DNA of 64,000 nt from Neospora caninum Liverpool (lineage: Eukaryota; Apicomplexa; Conoidasida; Eucoccidiorida; Sarcocystidae), in assembly GCF_000208865.1 (NCBI RefSeq), contig NC_018394.1, positions 2,255,964-2,319,963 on the forward strand. The letters are read 5' to 3'. The notes under the pieces were generated by a model. That model was not told where the DNA came from. It did not search any database and saw only the letters and a program-made list of their open reading frames with translations. Below, in pieces: positions 34,001 to 46,695 of the stretch; the first letter of the stretch is position 1, and every line of letters starts with the position of its first letter. The translations under genes and the position numbers were made by a program.

Positions 34001-37000
34001 GGCGTCAGAGCGTCCTGGCGCAAGTCGCTGGGGACGAAGAGGAGGCAGTGCGAGAGAGGGCCAGCGAGGCGGTCGCCTCTCTTCTTCTCTCTGCGCCTGC
34101 GACGGAGAGACAGGCGGATTGCCGGGGTTTGGAGCGCGGCTCGAAGCGACGACGCTCCGACTCGGAAGGCGCCGCGCGAGGAGGAAGAACGAAAAGGGCT
34201 GCGGCGCAGGAAGGACAGGATCGCGAAGGACCGCGCACAGGATCTCCGTGCGGCAGCGCTCGCGCGCTTCTCGAACGGGGCGGTTCTTCTGCAAGCCTGG
34301 CGGAGGCGGGTGAAGACGTGGAAACAGGCGATGCATGCGGAGACAGTCGCAGAAAAGAAGGATCAGTGGAAGACGACGAAGGAAGAGAGCAAGAAGAACG
34401 AAACGCAAGAGGGGAAGACGAACTTCGTCTAGCAACAGATGAAGGCGAGGGGGCGTCTCCATGGTTCGACGAAGACGAAGTTTGGAGAGAACCGACTCCT
34501 TGGCAGATGGCCCAAGAGATGCTGCGAGGCTCTTCCGAGGAAGAACTCGAAGACATTCTTCATTTCTACATGGGCTACCTCCAGAAGCAGTACGTCGCGA
34601 GGCCCGAGGCAAAAGCCCCGCTTTTACGCGTTCTCGGGAGGCAGAAACGCGCGGAGAACGCATCCTCGCCGCGCCTCGCCCTTTGTTGTCTGCTGAGCAG
34701 CAGGCAGAGATACGTGTTTTGTCAACGGTGTTTCTGTGCATCGGTGTGTATATATACATACATGTATATACATATACATACAAATATATACATATACATA
34801 CAAATATATACAGATATATGCATAAATATACATATGTATACATATATATACTTGTTAGATCGAGACTCCGTTTTGTGCGGGAGGGAGAAGCGGAGAGGGG
34901 GGTAAGATGAACGAGGATATGAAGGTTGGGCCTGCGAGGATCGAGGTCGAGAGTGTATGGACACCGTGCGTAGAGCTGGCTGACTTGAAGTGTCGCTCTG
35001 TTTCCCCGGATTTGCTTAGTCCACACATGTGTGGCATTCCACAGTCCTTTCTGTCTCTTTTCCTCGCATCCCTTCTCTTTCCATGTTTTTTGCTTTTTCT
35101 GTCTTCCAAGCGGAAGCCTCCCGCGGGTCTTTTTTTCCAGCTGTCTAGACAGCTTGCGGCAAGCAGGCCGCGGCTCTCTTCCTCCGACCCTCCTCCTCGC
35201 CGTGCAAGTGCGTTCGAATCGCGTTTTTCTCTCTTTTCCCTCGCGAGCTCCAGTCGCAGCGCACCGGGCCCTCAACCACTCCCAGGCAGCTGTGATACAT
35301 CCATTTTATCTCTCGTATCCACATACGTACATAAACACATATATAAATACATACGGACCTGTCTTTGTATATATATATATATATATATATACGTATATAT
35401 ATTTGTGCGGGGTTGTAGATGGTGTCGGTGGATGTAAAAGGCGAAGAAGCGCGTCCTATGGTAGTGTCTCGACGACCAGGAAATCGAGCCACGTTGCCGA
35501 TCGCCCTTTGGAATTTTGCTCTCGCTTCCACCTCCGCAGCACGTGGTCTTCCAATTCGACAAAGTCCGCCCAATCGCACCCTCTTTCGTGTCGTCGTTAC
35601 GCTTCTTTCTGACCCGCTTCTTCTCTTTCTCCCTTCTCTGCTCACAGGCCATGCTTATGCACCGAGTTTCGGGAACTTCTGCGTCGCCTTCCCTTCCTCT
35701 CTCGTCTCGCGCGTCTTCTCCCGTCAAGCATCTTCGCGGTGGCGCCTCCTCCGAATCGTCTCCCCGGCGGGCACAGATAAGCGACAGCCGCGCCTCCGCA
35801 CGCGCAGTACTCGCGCTTTGGCTTCGAATATACGGCGAAGGAGGGAAAAGAGAAGTGGACGGAGAGAGAGAGGCAGCCGGCAATCGCGACAGAGAGGATA
35901 GGGGCCGACTAAAGCGTGGAGCTGACGGCTCAGATGCAGGAGACAGCGACAGCGAAGAAAACGATAGTTTCAAGGAGCGAGAAGGAAAAGACGCGCGAGA
36001 GCAAGCAAGCGAGTGTCTTACTGCGAGCGTCGCACGTCGATTGTTCGTTCTTCTTGAAGCATCTGTCCCGCATTTGGAAGAAGATGAGAAGAAGCAGGCG
36101 GGGACGCGACTCCTTCAAATGCTTCGCGTAAGCCAGTGGGGCGGTGCGCGATCTCAAGACGCGCTCGCCGTTTCATGTGTCGATTCACAAAGGATCCACA
36201 TCGCCTTTTTCGCGGCATTCGCCAGCACGAGGCGTTGCGTTGCCCATTTCGGTTCACCAGTTAATTCACCTCACGCTTGGCGTTCGCTTCTAGCCGATCA
36301 AAAATCTTCCACAGACCTCTCGTTCGCATACAGACACCGCATGCACGTCAACGCGCCATTTCCCAAATATCTGTATGGACCCGCGCATGCACAACGTCGC
36401 CTGCGCATCTCCTGAATGTCGAGGTGGACGGTACGTCTATGCGTTGCAAAGCCGTGGGTGTGCACTTCCTGTAACTGCTTCTTTCCGCAGCATTTCAGGC
36501 TTCCTGCGTCGCTCGTCCCTGCAGCGGTCTCTGCATGCTTCGCCCTGCAGCGGGAGACTCGCGAGGCGCGAGACGCCGACGAAACCGCCGACGCCGCCGA
36601 AGCGCAAACTCCAGAAAGGCAGGCGAGTGGCGAGTGCGAAGCGGTCGAAGCATCAAGCGCCGAGCAAGAGGGAGTCGCCAGCAGCCACGGAGCGAAACAA
36701 CACACACAGGTCACGCCGCAAACAAAGGAAGGAGAGAATGGACACAGCCTGCGAGCCGTCGCTGGGGACGCGCGCGCACAGCGAGACACTTTGCGAGCGG
36801 TTCCCTGGATCGACAACGTTCTCAGGCGCGTGGAAACGGTCCTCAGCCGCCGCCTTGTTCCGCCTTCGCCCCGGCATGCCTCGGGTTTCACTTCCATTGC
36901 TTCCGCTCGACCTGCCCCAGACGCTGACGCGAATCGCGAGGCACGCGAAGACACCGACGCAGAGAAGGAGAACAGAGAAAGCCGAGAAAGCCAAGAGGCA

Positions 37001-37242
37001 GAGACTCTGAGGACGCCTGCTCATGCGGAGGTCTCGCCTCTGACAAATGCGTGCATGCGCGCAGAGCGAGAACTTGACGTCATCGGCAGGTGCGAACCAC
37101 GAGAAGCATGCGGCACGCAGTTCACCCCTCTGCTCTTTGCATTCGTGGAAAGAGACTCTTTCCCTCCGAGATCGTTTCGTCCGTCCACACGCCTCTCTGA
37201 TCTAACTCGTTGCGTTTAGGTCGCCGTCTCCCAACAAATATA

Positions 37243-37275
<33 letters not shown>

Positions 37276-37846
37276 GTATATATAAGTATATCGATACCTG
37301 AATAGATCTCGCCTTGTGTTTGAGTCGTATCTGTTTTTCACGTGTGGTGAGTCTGTGTACGTCGAGGGTGTCGAGGCCTTCCTGTCTGCGTTTAACACCC
37401 GGGGGCGTCGACTTCTTTGTCGTTGGTCTTTCATTCGAATCCGCTTTCCTGTTCAGGTGTATCGTGACAGCCGGCGAGCTCGCCCTTCTCCGAGACGTCT
37501 CGGCTTCTTCGCTTCCTGCGCTGCTGCATGTGAGACTGCCTCTTTCGACGTACACAGACACACAAAGCGAAAGGCATGTACATGCATAAATGCGTATACG
37601 AGTATACTTCCCTGTGTGGTCGTCAATACTCATATGTACACACATATAAATATAAGCGCGTGCATGCGTGCATTGACTTCGGGCGCATCACGGCCCTTCG
37701 TAGAGAAGCTGAGGCTTGATGGTCGGTCCCTACCGAGGGTGTTTCCCTTCGAAGTCATATAGTAAAGCGGGCTTAACCCAACCTGAACAGCGTTACACAC
37801 TGAGAGGGAACAGACCTATGCATGTACATATGCATATCTACACACC

Positions 37847-37884
<38 letters not shown>

Positions 37885-40800
37885 TGTGTACATTTATATA
37901 AGGCTATGCACGTGTAGATATAGGTGTGTAAGTGTATGCTGAAGGCCATGGTGTGGCGACACATATGTAGACTGGTATGAGGTGTCTGTTTACGACACGC
38001 GCTGTTTACTTGTTTCTGCTTCTGTGGGTTCTGCGTTCGCTTTCCTTTCCTCGCAGGGGATTGTCGAAGATCGCCTCTGTGTGGTTCTCCCCCGTGGACC
38101 CGACAAGGGACGCGCCGAAAAGACTGGCGAGGCCGACAGAGCACGGCCGCCTCAAAGCCAGCTGGGTGATTCCTCGTCTCTCGCGCTGGCCCCTCTCCCT
38201 CCAGCGGAGTCGTCTTCTCTTTCTTCTCTGTCTTCTCCTTCGTCTCTGTCTTCTCTTTCTTCAGCTTTTCCTTCCGTTCTCGCGCCTACGCTCCGCGTTC
38301 GCGCACTAGCCGTCCAAGCTCTGGGGAAGGTCGCTCTATCCCGCGTCGGACTGCCTTCCAGACCCGCGGTCGATTCCTCAGCTTCTTCTTCCCTGGCAGT
38401 GGGCGGCGCAGCAGCAGCGACTGGACACGGACAGGACGGAAGAGCCTCTCACCGCAGCGCTTCCCTTTCCACTCGCAGCCTCGATGGCGGCAAGCAGAAA
38501 GGCGGCGACGAGGGGGGAGTTCTCCAGACGCTTTCGGCGCTTCTCAGTGAACAGGAACACCCGATTCTTCGCATCGGCGCTCTCGCAGTAAGGCAACAAC
38601 GGAGACGAGAAAGAAACAAGTCTCGCAAAGGCAAGCGAGGCACTGGAGACCGCACGGGTGCATGCATGTCTTCTCTCGCTCTTGTTTCGTCCATCTGGGC
38701 TCTTTCAGCGTTTTGCTGCACACGGTTAACGCGTGTGACTGTCGACCTTCGCTCTCTCTTTCACGCCTCCCTGCTGGGGCCGGCGTCAGTTCCCATTCTC
38801 TCGCCTTCCCCGTGTTTTGCGCGTGGCGTGACTAGGTCATTTCCGACTTGATTCAAAGACAGTCTGGCATCGCCGATCGCTCGCTCCCTCGCATTGTCGC
38901 TGCGCTAGCGTCCTCGAGAGCCCGCGACAGCGCCACTGCGCGAACCGCAAAAGACGAAGCAGAGGACAGGGAGGAAAACGAGGAACTTCTCGTCCCGCTG
39001 CGGAAAGTCGCCTTCACCTGTCTCGCGACGCTCGTCTCGGAAGAATTCGTCAAGTTCAATGGTCACGCCGTCCACGGGTAACGCGCGCGCGCGCACTCAC
39101 AGAAACGCTAAAACTGGAACCAAAATAGTTCATCGCCTTTAACCAAGTTCGAACGTGTAACGAAGTAGACGTATGTATGTTGCAGTTATGTGTAAAATGG
39201 AGCGTTTTTATTTGCAGTCGACTCGTCGTTTCTAATCAGCATTTTAAATGGCAGGGTTTCCACCGGTTTAAGCATGTTTATGGTTTTCCATTTCATATTT
39301 TGAACGCTTTTTGGTAACAGGTCCCCTGGACATAACGCCATGCTAGACAGAGTCGCTCTGTTCGCGCGCATGCAAAACGCGGTGCACACACTCAGACGCC
39401 CGACCTTTGGTCCGTGCGTGAAGGAAACGCAGTCGCGTAACACCGAAAAAAAAGCCTACGCGAGAGAGCGCTGTCTCGGTCTCGACCGCACGTGTGTGTG
39501 TGTGTGTGACCGCGGAGGGCGGCGCACGCGGCTGCATGCATCGAAAAAGAACTTCCGTCTGGATTCACTCACCGGTCGTCTTATATACGCTGCGAACTGT
39601 GTTTCTCCAGAATGGTCTACGCACTAGGCGATCCTCACCCTGAGATTCGCAGTGTAGCAGAGGCTGTCTTCCTCCGCGTCATTCTTCCCCGTTATGTAAG
39701 ACAAACGACACGAAGGCGGCGCCCCTGCTTCCACACCGGAGAACCGGAACACACACAGAACGGCATCTCTGCATATCTATATGTATATATATATATATGT
39801 ATATGTATGTGTATGTATAATGTGTATATATGTGTATATATATGTAATTGTGTGTGTTTATGTGTAGAGATATATCTATGGAGGTTTTGCTCGAACATTG
39901 GGTGTGCTCGGGTGGTCCCTGAGGGAAGGGCGATTTTCTTTATTGCTCTCTGAGTGCGTCTCGGTGCGGCTGGTGCATGCGTCGATTTCTCGCATGCGTA
40001 GGAATCGAAGCTGCCGATCCTCTTCGTCGAGTGTCTCATCGCCTTCAATGGCTTCTACACACATCCGGCCTTTGCTGGAAAAGCGACGCTCCGTGCTCTC
40101 TGCTGCCGGAGCGACAGGGAGAGAAAAGCGGTAAGACACAAAAAAACCAGCCTGCAGCCGACGCGAGACTCGCACAACTGACAACTCCGTACATCTACAC
40201 ATTATATGTATAAAACGTTTAAGAATGTATGTATGTAGGTGTATATATATATATATGTATATATATGTATATGTATGTATACTTCTCTCCGTATTTGTCG
40301 CTGAAGCAAAAGATAACACCTGTATCTAGATGTAGGTTTTTACAGATTTTCCTATATGCATGTACTTATTTTACATTTTGATTGTGGCCAGTCTGCGTGC
40401 ACGGGTGTTTAGTGCAGGCGGGGTGCGTATAGATCGATAAGAGTGTGGGGAGTTTCGTTTCGAGTTTCTTTTTCATGCGCCCGTACTTTGTGGACGTTTT
40501 TCACACGAGTCGAGAGACCGCATGCAGGGATTAGGTTTTCCCGTCTGTCTCAGTGTCTCTCAGCTGAGGGCGGGGCATGTGCGGGTGTTTGGCTTAACGT
40601 CTTTCAGAGCATCTATCGCTTTGTCTTGGACCGTGTCTCGTCGCTTACCAAGTACCGGATCCAGCAGTAAGTCGAGGGCGCTTTGCGATAGGGAAGTCTA
40701 TCGAGATGCGACGGGAGAGACAATCGGAGAGAAGAGAGGGAAACGTGGAAGGCAACGGACGGAGCATTCGCGACGAGCACACCTCGAGTGTGCGCAGAAG

Positions 40801-42971
40801 CGAGAGGGGGGCGAAGAGAGAAAGAACGACGCTGCTCAAGGCGTGCGTCGACGCGTGGGCGAAGCCAGCACTGAGGAGTGGCGAAGGAAAGAAGGCGCTG
40901 TGAAGAGACGGCGCGTTTCTTAAGGGACACAAACAAAGAACCCTCCCTTCGTTTCGGCCGAGGAAGGCCTTCTAAGGGGAAGTTCGGAAAACGCGTGTCT
41001 CCTTCCGCGAAGCAAAGATGGAGTGTACAGGATGTGTGGAAACCTGCGACAAATGCGCCCCTCTCGCCTTCGCTCGCGTGTATAAGCAAAGGCGAAGGCG
41101 AACCAAACGCCGCATGCAGACAGATGTGGAAGGCTGTGTTTTTTGTGTGCTTCAACTCCTCGACGCGCGTCTCCAACACGTATGTAGGCCTCCTTTTTGA
41201 GTAATTTAGTTGAGTATTTTAGGTCGGATCGCTTGTTTCTGCTTGCATGGCGTGTCCGTTCTCTCGAAAGGTGCGTCTCGCTAGTGTCTGTGGGGTTGTT
41301 ACTCGCCGCTGCGTGTGAAACTTCTTTCTCTGTGGAGACCTGCACACGTTTCATCTGCCCGAGCGTGCCTTACAGCCTCCTCGTCTCCCTGCGTCTCTCC
41401 TTCTCCCCCTGCGAAATGGTGTGGTTTTCAGGCGCCTCGTTTCCTCCGTGCTTGCCGCGTGGATCGACGATCAGCCGCAGTGTCTTTCTTCCTCCGTTTT
41501 TTCGGCGTCTTCTTTGCCACTGCCTGTGCGCTTCGAAGAGGCTGACGGTGCGCTGCTGTCCGACGCGTTGCGTCTTCTCGCGTGTTCGTCTCTGCGCGTG
41601 AGAATCAAGAAGTCCGACAAACGTCTAGGGGTAGCCGACGAGGAGAACGACGGGGAGGAAGGCGACGCGCCTGTGGAAGGAAAGAAGAAAGGCACAAAGG
41701 GGAAACGGAAACAGACACTCGAAGGCCAGGGTTCGTCCATGGTCGGACTCCTCGACTTGATGGTCAAAAAGGTGTTGCAAACAGAGGTGAGGAAAAAACC
41801 AGGGAACGTGGCCAGCGAAAAACTCTCCGGGAGGTTCTCCGATGGGTCGAGGTCCCCCGTCAGTTCGCACGATCGGGAGGCGCACGAAATCAACGACGAA
41901 AACGCAGGATGAAGCACGGTGTCTCTAAAAGAGAACGCTTCTTTGGCAGTGTCTCTCTCCTACTTCCGACAAACTTTTGTTCTCGCGCATTCTTGTTCCT
42001 TTCCCTCTCCGCGCTCATGCCGTTGTCTGTGTCTCGCCGTGCCCGCTTTTTGGCGATATCTGCGCTCAGGTGATCCCAGTGCTCCGGTCCTTGGATGTTT
42101 TGATGAGGGCCAAACTGTCTCCATTCCAAGAGGAACTCCTCACTGCGTTCTGCGAGATTCTGCGCGACTACTGGTAGGGCCTCCTTCAGACGTTCTGCCT
42201 CTCTTATATTCAAACGTACATGTGCGCGTGTTATGAACGAAAAAGCACGATGCGCCTTTCCCCAGAAGCGGACTCCCAAAGAAAGAAAACACTTAGTTGT
42301 AGCCTGTCCCAGGTCATGCGGTGCACGCCCACACGCAGCAAGAACGACGCGGCGATGGCCTGTCTCCGTGCAGTGCAAAGGATTGCGGTCTCCGTTCACC
42401 CGTGGTACTTTCTCTGTATTCTTGTCGTGTTGATCACCGACCGTCGTTCTGGTTTTTTCGATGCCTACGTCTTTTCCGGTCGCCTCCCCGCTTGGTGGTT
42501 CCCATGTCGGAGGCCTTAGGTTTCTCTGTCGTTTCCGCCGCGGTTCTCCTCCGTTCGGATCTCGACTGCTTTGCCGCCGCCGGGGACGCGGTGGGCGTCT
42601 CTTGCAGCTTGCGGTTTTTTAGCCTCTTTCGCCGCCTCCCCTGTGTTTTCCCGGAAAGCATTCGCACTCTCTCTGTGTTCGCCTCCGGGCGTTTCTGGTT
42701 GTTTTTGTTTTTTCGCGTGTTGCCCGGACGGTGTGAATCATCTTCCCCCCTGGTCTGTATTCACCTTCGCATTCCCTCGTGGCGTTGCCACGCTGTCACG
42801 TGTTCCTTTTTTCCTCTTCTCCTTTCCAGGGACGACCTCGAGGAAATGGTTGGCGAAGCGAGTCTCGCGAAAGAGCTGCGTCACTTTGCACAAACGCGGA
42901 TGTTGGATGTTTCGTTTCGACAGCAGAGGCCTGCGCACGATGTCGCAGCTACTGAAAACAGCGGAAACTAG
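28025..42971 (+). CDS. HEAT-repeat protein, condensin Cnd1/CAP-D family (condensin regulatory subunit)
   Basis: Likely non-SMC subunit of a condensin complex, acting on mitotic chromosomes. Exons: 28025-28588, 28825-29049, 29485-30065, 30507-30911, 31340-31602, 31839-32478, 33027-34589, 35141-35207, 35648-36127, 36491-37089, 37457-37529, 38057-38587, 38836-39077, 39611-39695, 40608-40666, 41432-41786, 42070-42173, 42830-42971. Together they give 2325 codons plus stop, all in phase. The family signature is at about residues 1975-2125: RIGALAVISDLIQRQ, then EEFVKFNGHAVHG, then YALGDPHPEIRSVAEAVF, then SIYRFVLDRVSSL. These match the Cnd1 helices (EDFVKxxG, DPxPxIRxxAE, IYxxLPDxxSRL). HEAT-like helices occur earlier, for example EDSHSVIRQAILAFLRRLLP. 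EEFVKFNG suggests CAP-D3 and IYRF..DRVSSL suggests CAP-D2, so I do not choose. Long Ser-, Glu- and Arg-rich insertions make it larger than usual. The donor of exon 5 (31602) is the weakest site. Confidence 0.78.
29173..29200. repeat. (TA)n microsatellite in condensin-like gene intron 2
   Basis: Alternating TA tract in the 435-base intron 29050-29484. Similar tracts lie in other introns of this gene: about 32606-32625, 35366-35402, 37242-37272, 39778-39846 and 40238-40280. Confidence 0.85.
34745..34855. repeat. Compound TATACATA microsatellite in condensin-like gene
   Basis: About 110 bases of TA, ATAC and ATAG words, with short units recurring every 20 bases or so (ATACATACAAATATAT repeats). 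It lies in the intron 34590-35140. The frame upstream stays open through it, so the exon 7 donor rests on phase and similarity rather than on a stop codon. Confidence 0.85.
37848..37884. repeat. Compound (TA)n(GA)n microsatellite
   Basis: A TA run passes directly into about ten GA units, in the intron 37530-38056 of the condensin-like gene. Confidence 0.85.
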
Positions 42972-44705
42972 GAACGGGGTGCGTTTTGTTTCTGTCGGGA
43001 AAAGCGTTCTTTTTCCGCCCCCGTTGTCTGACAGTGGACGCGCGGTGCTGTGGATGTACCTGATTTGTCCGAGCGATTCGGGTGTTCCTCCGCTTGTACG
43101 TTGGTACCAATCTAGCCTGTATTTGCCTCTTCACACAAGGAAACGTGCCGTCGTGCAGTGGGTGTATTGCCATTCGCAGTGGCTGCGGTTAACGCAAAAA
43201 AACTAGCGCGAGAAAACGAAAGAGGGAAGTGGGTTCGTGATTTTTTCGCCGACCGATTGTTCTTCGTTTCGACCGGGAGCGTTCCGTTTGCTCCTTGGGG
43301 GTCAAACTCCCGGGCACTCTGGTAATGAAAACGAAGTGTGTTGCTAACGAAGCGTTTTCGGTTCGCATCCCCGGCCGATTGCATATTTGCGCTCTTGTCA
43401 CTAACCTAGAACTCTCGAGGCTGTCAACGCGCGTCACAAAGACTTGCGCTGCGCGTGAGGAGCCGCACACTTGCTTCTCGTTCCGCCTGTCGTGTGTTAA
43501 CCCCCTTTTTTGAGAAGAGTGGAAAAACTCTTGGGAAACGGACGTTTCGCGAGTTGGAAACTCACCACACAGGGTGCACCTCGAAAAAACTGAATGGAAT
43601 CTGCCGGTACGTCCCCAGATCCTCAGTGGGTCTCTTTTTGCTGCCTCTGAAATGTGTCATTCGAATGCCTACGCCGCCGCTGTCTGCCAAACCGAGGTTT
43701 GTTTGCCTTTCTCTGTTCGTGCGACACTGGCGCTCCCCCAGGATGACGCTTCGTCCCACGTGGAGGGCGTGTGCTTGCGAAGTGCGGCACTGTGTGAGCT
43801 AATTAGAAACAAGAGACCTTCGTTGATTATCAGTGAGGCGCGCCGCGCGGCAGGCGAAGCTCCCCCCTCTCTCGTGTGTCCTTCCTAACAGTGTGTCTGT
43901 GCGGTTAAAAAGATGTGTGGCAGAGAGGATCCGGTAAACAAAGACATTCAGAAGATGTAAAACCAGGAGTCGAACTCGTAGCATACACTCCCAGAAAAAC
44001 GTTTCCGGGATGACGTGACGCCACAAGATGCGTGGCCTGGCGGCAGTCGGCTCTCTGCTGGATACTCGCGTCACATGCAATATGTCAGCTAAAAGGGACA
44101 ACGCTGCGGATCCGTCGACTGGAAAATCAGAATGTGCTATATTAGGAAAGTTTTGCGCTATGTTAGGAAAGCTCACTGCACGCTCCAGGATGGATAACGC
44201 TGTACATTCAAAGGCGTGGTTGTCAGCCTTTTGCTCGGGTGATTTCTTCGTCCTGACACAGCGTGAAGCGCTCTCGCGAGTCGATCAACTTCCTCGCTGC
44301 TTCTGTTGTCACTGCCACGTCGCTGCCGTGCCATTCGCGCTTGATGCGGCCCCTAGAACGGCCTGATTGCTGATGTGAAGGAAAATCGGTGTGCCTGTCT
44401 GAAGCTGAGAAGAACGTTTCCGTCCTTCTCTCGGCGCGTTCCCTGTAGTATGTGTCCACGCGGGATTTCGCGCAAGACCTGAGAGTTGCGTGTCCTCAGT
44501 TTCCTTTGAAGGCAGAGAAAGCAGGAGATGTCTCTCCGTTGTCTCGTGTCTCCACTAGGTGTGAATTGCAAGACGCTGACCGAGCGAAACTGCCACGACA
44601 GATGTAGAGAAAACGACTTCGTGTCCAATGGACACAAGGCATAGCAACATGAGAGAGAGTGTCTCTATAAACAGATTGTCACGAGTCACGTTCGTTCTCT
44701 CCCGT
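42972..44705. other. Convergent intergenic region (3' flanks)
   Basis: It separates the stop of the plus-strand condensin-like gene from the stop of the minus-strand P1 gene, so it should contain both 3'UTRs. I see no coding candidate. A short imperfect direct repeat (GCTATATTAGGAAAG / GCTATGTTAGGAAAG) lies at about 44136-44171. Confidence 0.6.
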
Positions 44706-46375
44706 TTAGTCGAAAAGAGAGAAACCCATGTCGTCTTCTTCCTCCTCAGGCTCTTCCTTCTTCTCCTCCTTCGCCGCGGGTGCGCCCGCGTCACCGCCAG
44801 CAGCAGGCGCAGCCGCCGCCGGGGCCGCGCAGGCGCCGGATCCCGCGTTGCTGATCAGTTCCCTGAAAAACAAAGCAAAAACAGGGCAAATTCAATGCGG
44901 TTTTAAAGAGTAAACACGCAGCTGTTGGTCCAGACGAAAGGAACTCCCAGGGACGGGCAAACAAGCGTTGAGCGGGGAAAAAACCTGTCGCTTCACAGCA
45001 CGTGCGCCGCAGTTTTAACGCACGCTCCACAAAATCGACGACAGAGAGCGGGTAAAGCATCACCCACGCGCACTTCGAACACACGCAAAAGGGGCGTCCG
45101 TCATGTGCAGTCCTTTCAGGAAGGTAAATGCACTGGTGCCTCGTCCGCGACCACGAACCAGGCCTCTTTCGTCACCTGGTAGCTGCGAGAGACAGAGCCA
45201 CCCTCGGTTGCGCCATTCGTGAACTTTGTGCGTTAAGAGGCCCAGCATTTACCAAACAGATGCCCAGTTCACACGCGCGAAGAAAAGGGGTGATCCGTGA
45301 TCTTGCTCTCTCCAGGGCACCGTGGCACGAGCAACGAAACACATCGACCGTCCAGGACGTAGCCCCGGCACTGTTCATTTGTCCGGGCGGGCGTTCACAC
45401 GGTCCTCTAGGACAGCATTCGACCGAAGAGAGCGGTTCTTCGCACGTGGAAAACGAAGCAGTGCGTGGCAGACTCGATTGCCAGGCGAGCACTGCGCGAG
45501 AGGCTCTAGGTAAATCAAAGACGGAGACAACAGGCACGCGAGTAAATACGAGAGCCCCGCATACATCGAAACGCGTCACAGACCGACCGTCACTGCGGCT
45601 GTCTCGTTTCTCGTGAATGACGCGAGGAACACCAAAGAGCTTCGCACGTTCGGCAACAGACAGCCCGCAACCACTCGACGCAGCAAAGCCCGCGCGATTT
45701 CTCAGAGTTGCACGTTGCCTCACACTGGAGCGTCAGACCACCGGTTGCGCGCGAACGAACGACGTTCAGCTTTGGAACACAGTCTCGCGTCCACGCGTTT
45801 CGTCTGCTCAGAGAATGAGCCAGCCGATGAGAAGCCGTGTGTGGCGAGGGCTTTCTCGGCGGTTCCCGCTGTCGCCGAGGTCGGTCCCTCGTTTTGGGCG
45901 CGGATCCGGTTCGCCATTGGAAAAAACAAGCACCCGAGTTTCAAGGCGTCTTTCCACGGCGGGAAAGAAACGGGGCGCGGCGGTATCCCCCCCCCCCGGC
46001 ACTTCCCCATATACCGAGACGCTCTCTTCCGAGGGCGCCCGCGCTGTGCATGCGGATCCCGCCAGAGAAGAATTCTCCCCGTTTCGCGGAGTTTGCCTCC
46101 GGGAAAACGGCGGGGTTTTTCCTCGGCCGCCACTTTCAACTCCAAATCTGGGTCGTCCTCCTTCAAAGAACTTACGCGATGTTCTGCTCTTGCAGCGCTC
46201 TCGCGAAGAGGGAAGGCATGTACGGCTCCACGGTGTTGCCGGAGGCAGTGACGAGTTTCTGGATGTTTTCTGCCGTCACGTCCATCTTGTCATCACTGAG
46301 GATGAGCGCTGCGTACGTGCAGAGAAGCTCTTGTTTCTGAGCCTCGGGGATCGACGCGGTCGCGACTGCTGCCAT
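44706..46375 (-). CDS. RPLP1: 60S acidic ribosomal protein P1
   Basis: Stalk protein of the large ribosomal subunit; it pairs with P2 on P0 and recruits elongation factors. Exon 1 is 46375-46176 and exon 2 is 44862-44706. They join within an Ala codon to give 118 residues, the normal P1 length. The N-terminal helical domain reads [21 protein letters not shown] and continues [21 protein letters not shown], typical of P1. A short Ala/Pro/Gly hinge is followed by an acidic [14 protein letters not shown] stretch and the invariant C-terminal MGFSLFD. The single 1313-base intron (44863-46175) contains a poly-C run at about 45987-45997. Start: the only ATG in the exon that gives the canonical N terminus. 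P2 is excluded because P2 begins with a conserved MRYVAAYLL-type helix. Confidence 0.97.
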
Positions 46376-46687
46376 CTTTATTTGCTGTGGGGAGGAACGG
46401 GGCGCTGACGGAAGAGAGGAGCGCAAAAGAGAGAAGTCGAGGAAGCTCGCAACGGTTGCGAGGGGGTGTTCCTGGAGGACACGCGAAGAACGACGAGGAC
46501 AAAACGAGTAATGAACACGCGAAAGAAGTCCAGCAGAAACGGAGGTGAAAACCGGGGCAAAGTGGACGGGGAAACTCACGGAGCACAGAGCGCCGCTTGG
46601 CAAATAGACCACCCCACTCGAAAGAAAAATCGAACTGCCGCCGCGCCGCGCGCGACAGAGCGGCAAACGCTTATAGACGAGAAAAAC

Positions 46688-46695
46688 CGCATGCG
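46688..46695. promoter_or_regulatory. CGCATGCG palindrome upstream of P1 (YGCATGCR-type element)
   Basis: Located about 315 bases upstream of the P1 ATG. It matches the YGCATGCR consensus reported upstream of Toxoplasma gondii ribosomal protein genes. GCATGC words are frequent in this DNA, so one match is weak evidence. I did not find the second reported element (TCGGCTTATATTCGG). Confidence 0.35.

Noticed and set aside
33815..35275. 486-codon minus-strand ORF opposite condensin-like exon 7.
   Set aside because: It runs through a microsatellite and mirrors a GC-rich coding exon. No domain is visible.
39110..39320. AT-rich island in a condensin-like intron, considered as a nuclear copy of mitochondrial DNA (common in coccidia).
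   Set aside because: No cob, cox or rRNA fragment is recognisable by eye. A BLASTN against the mitochondrial blocks would settle it.
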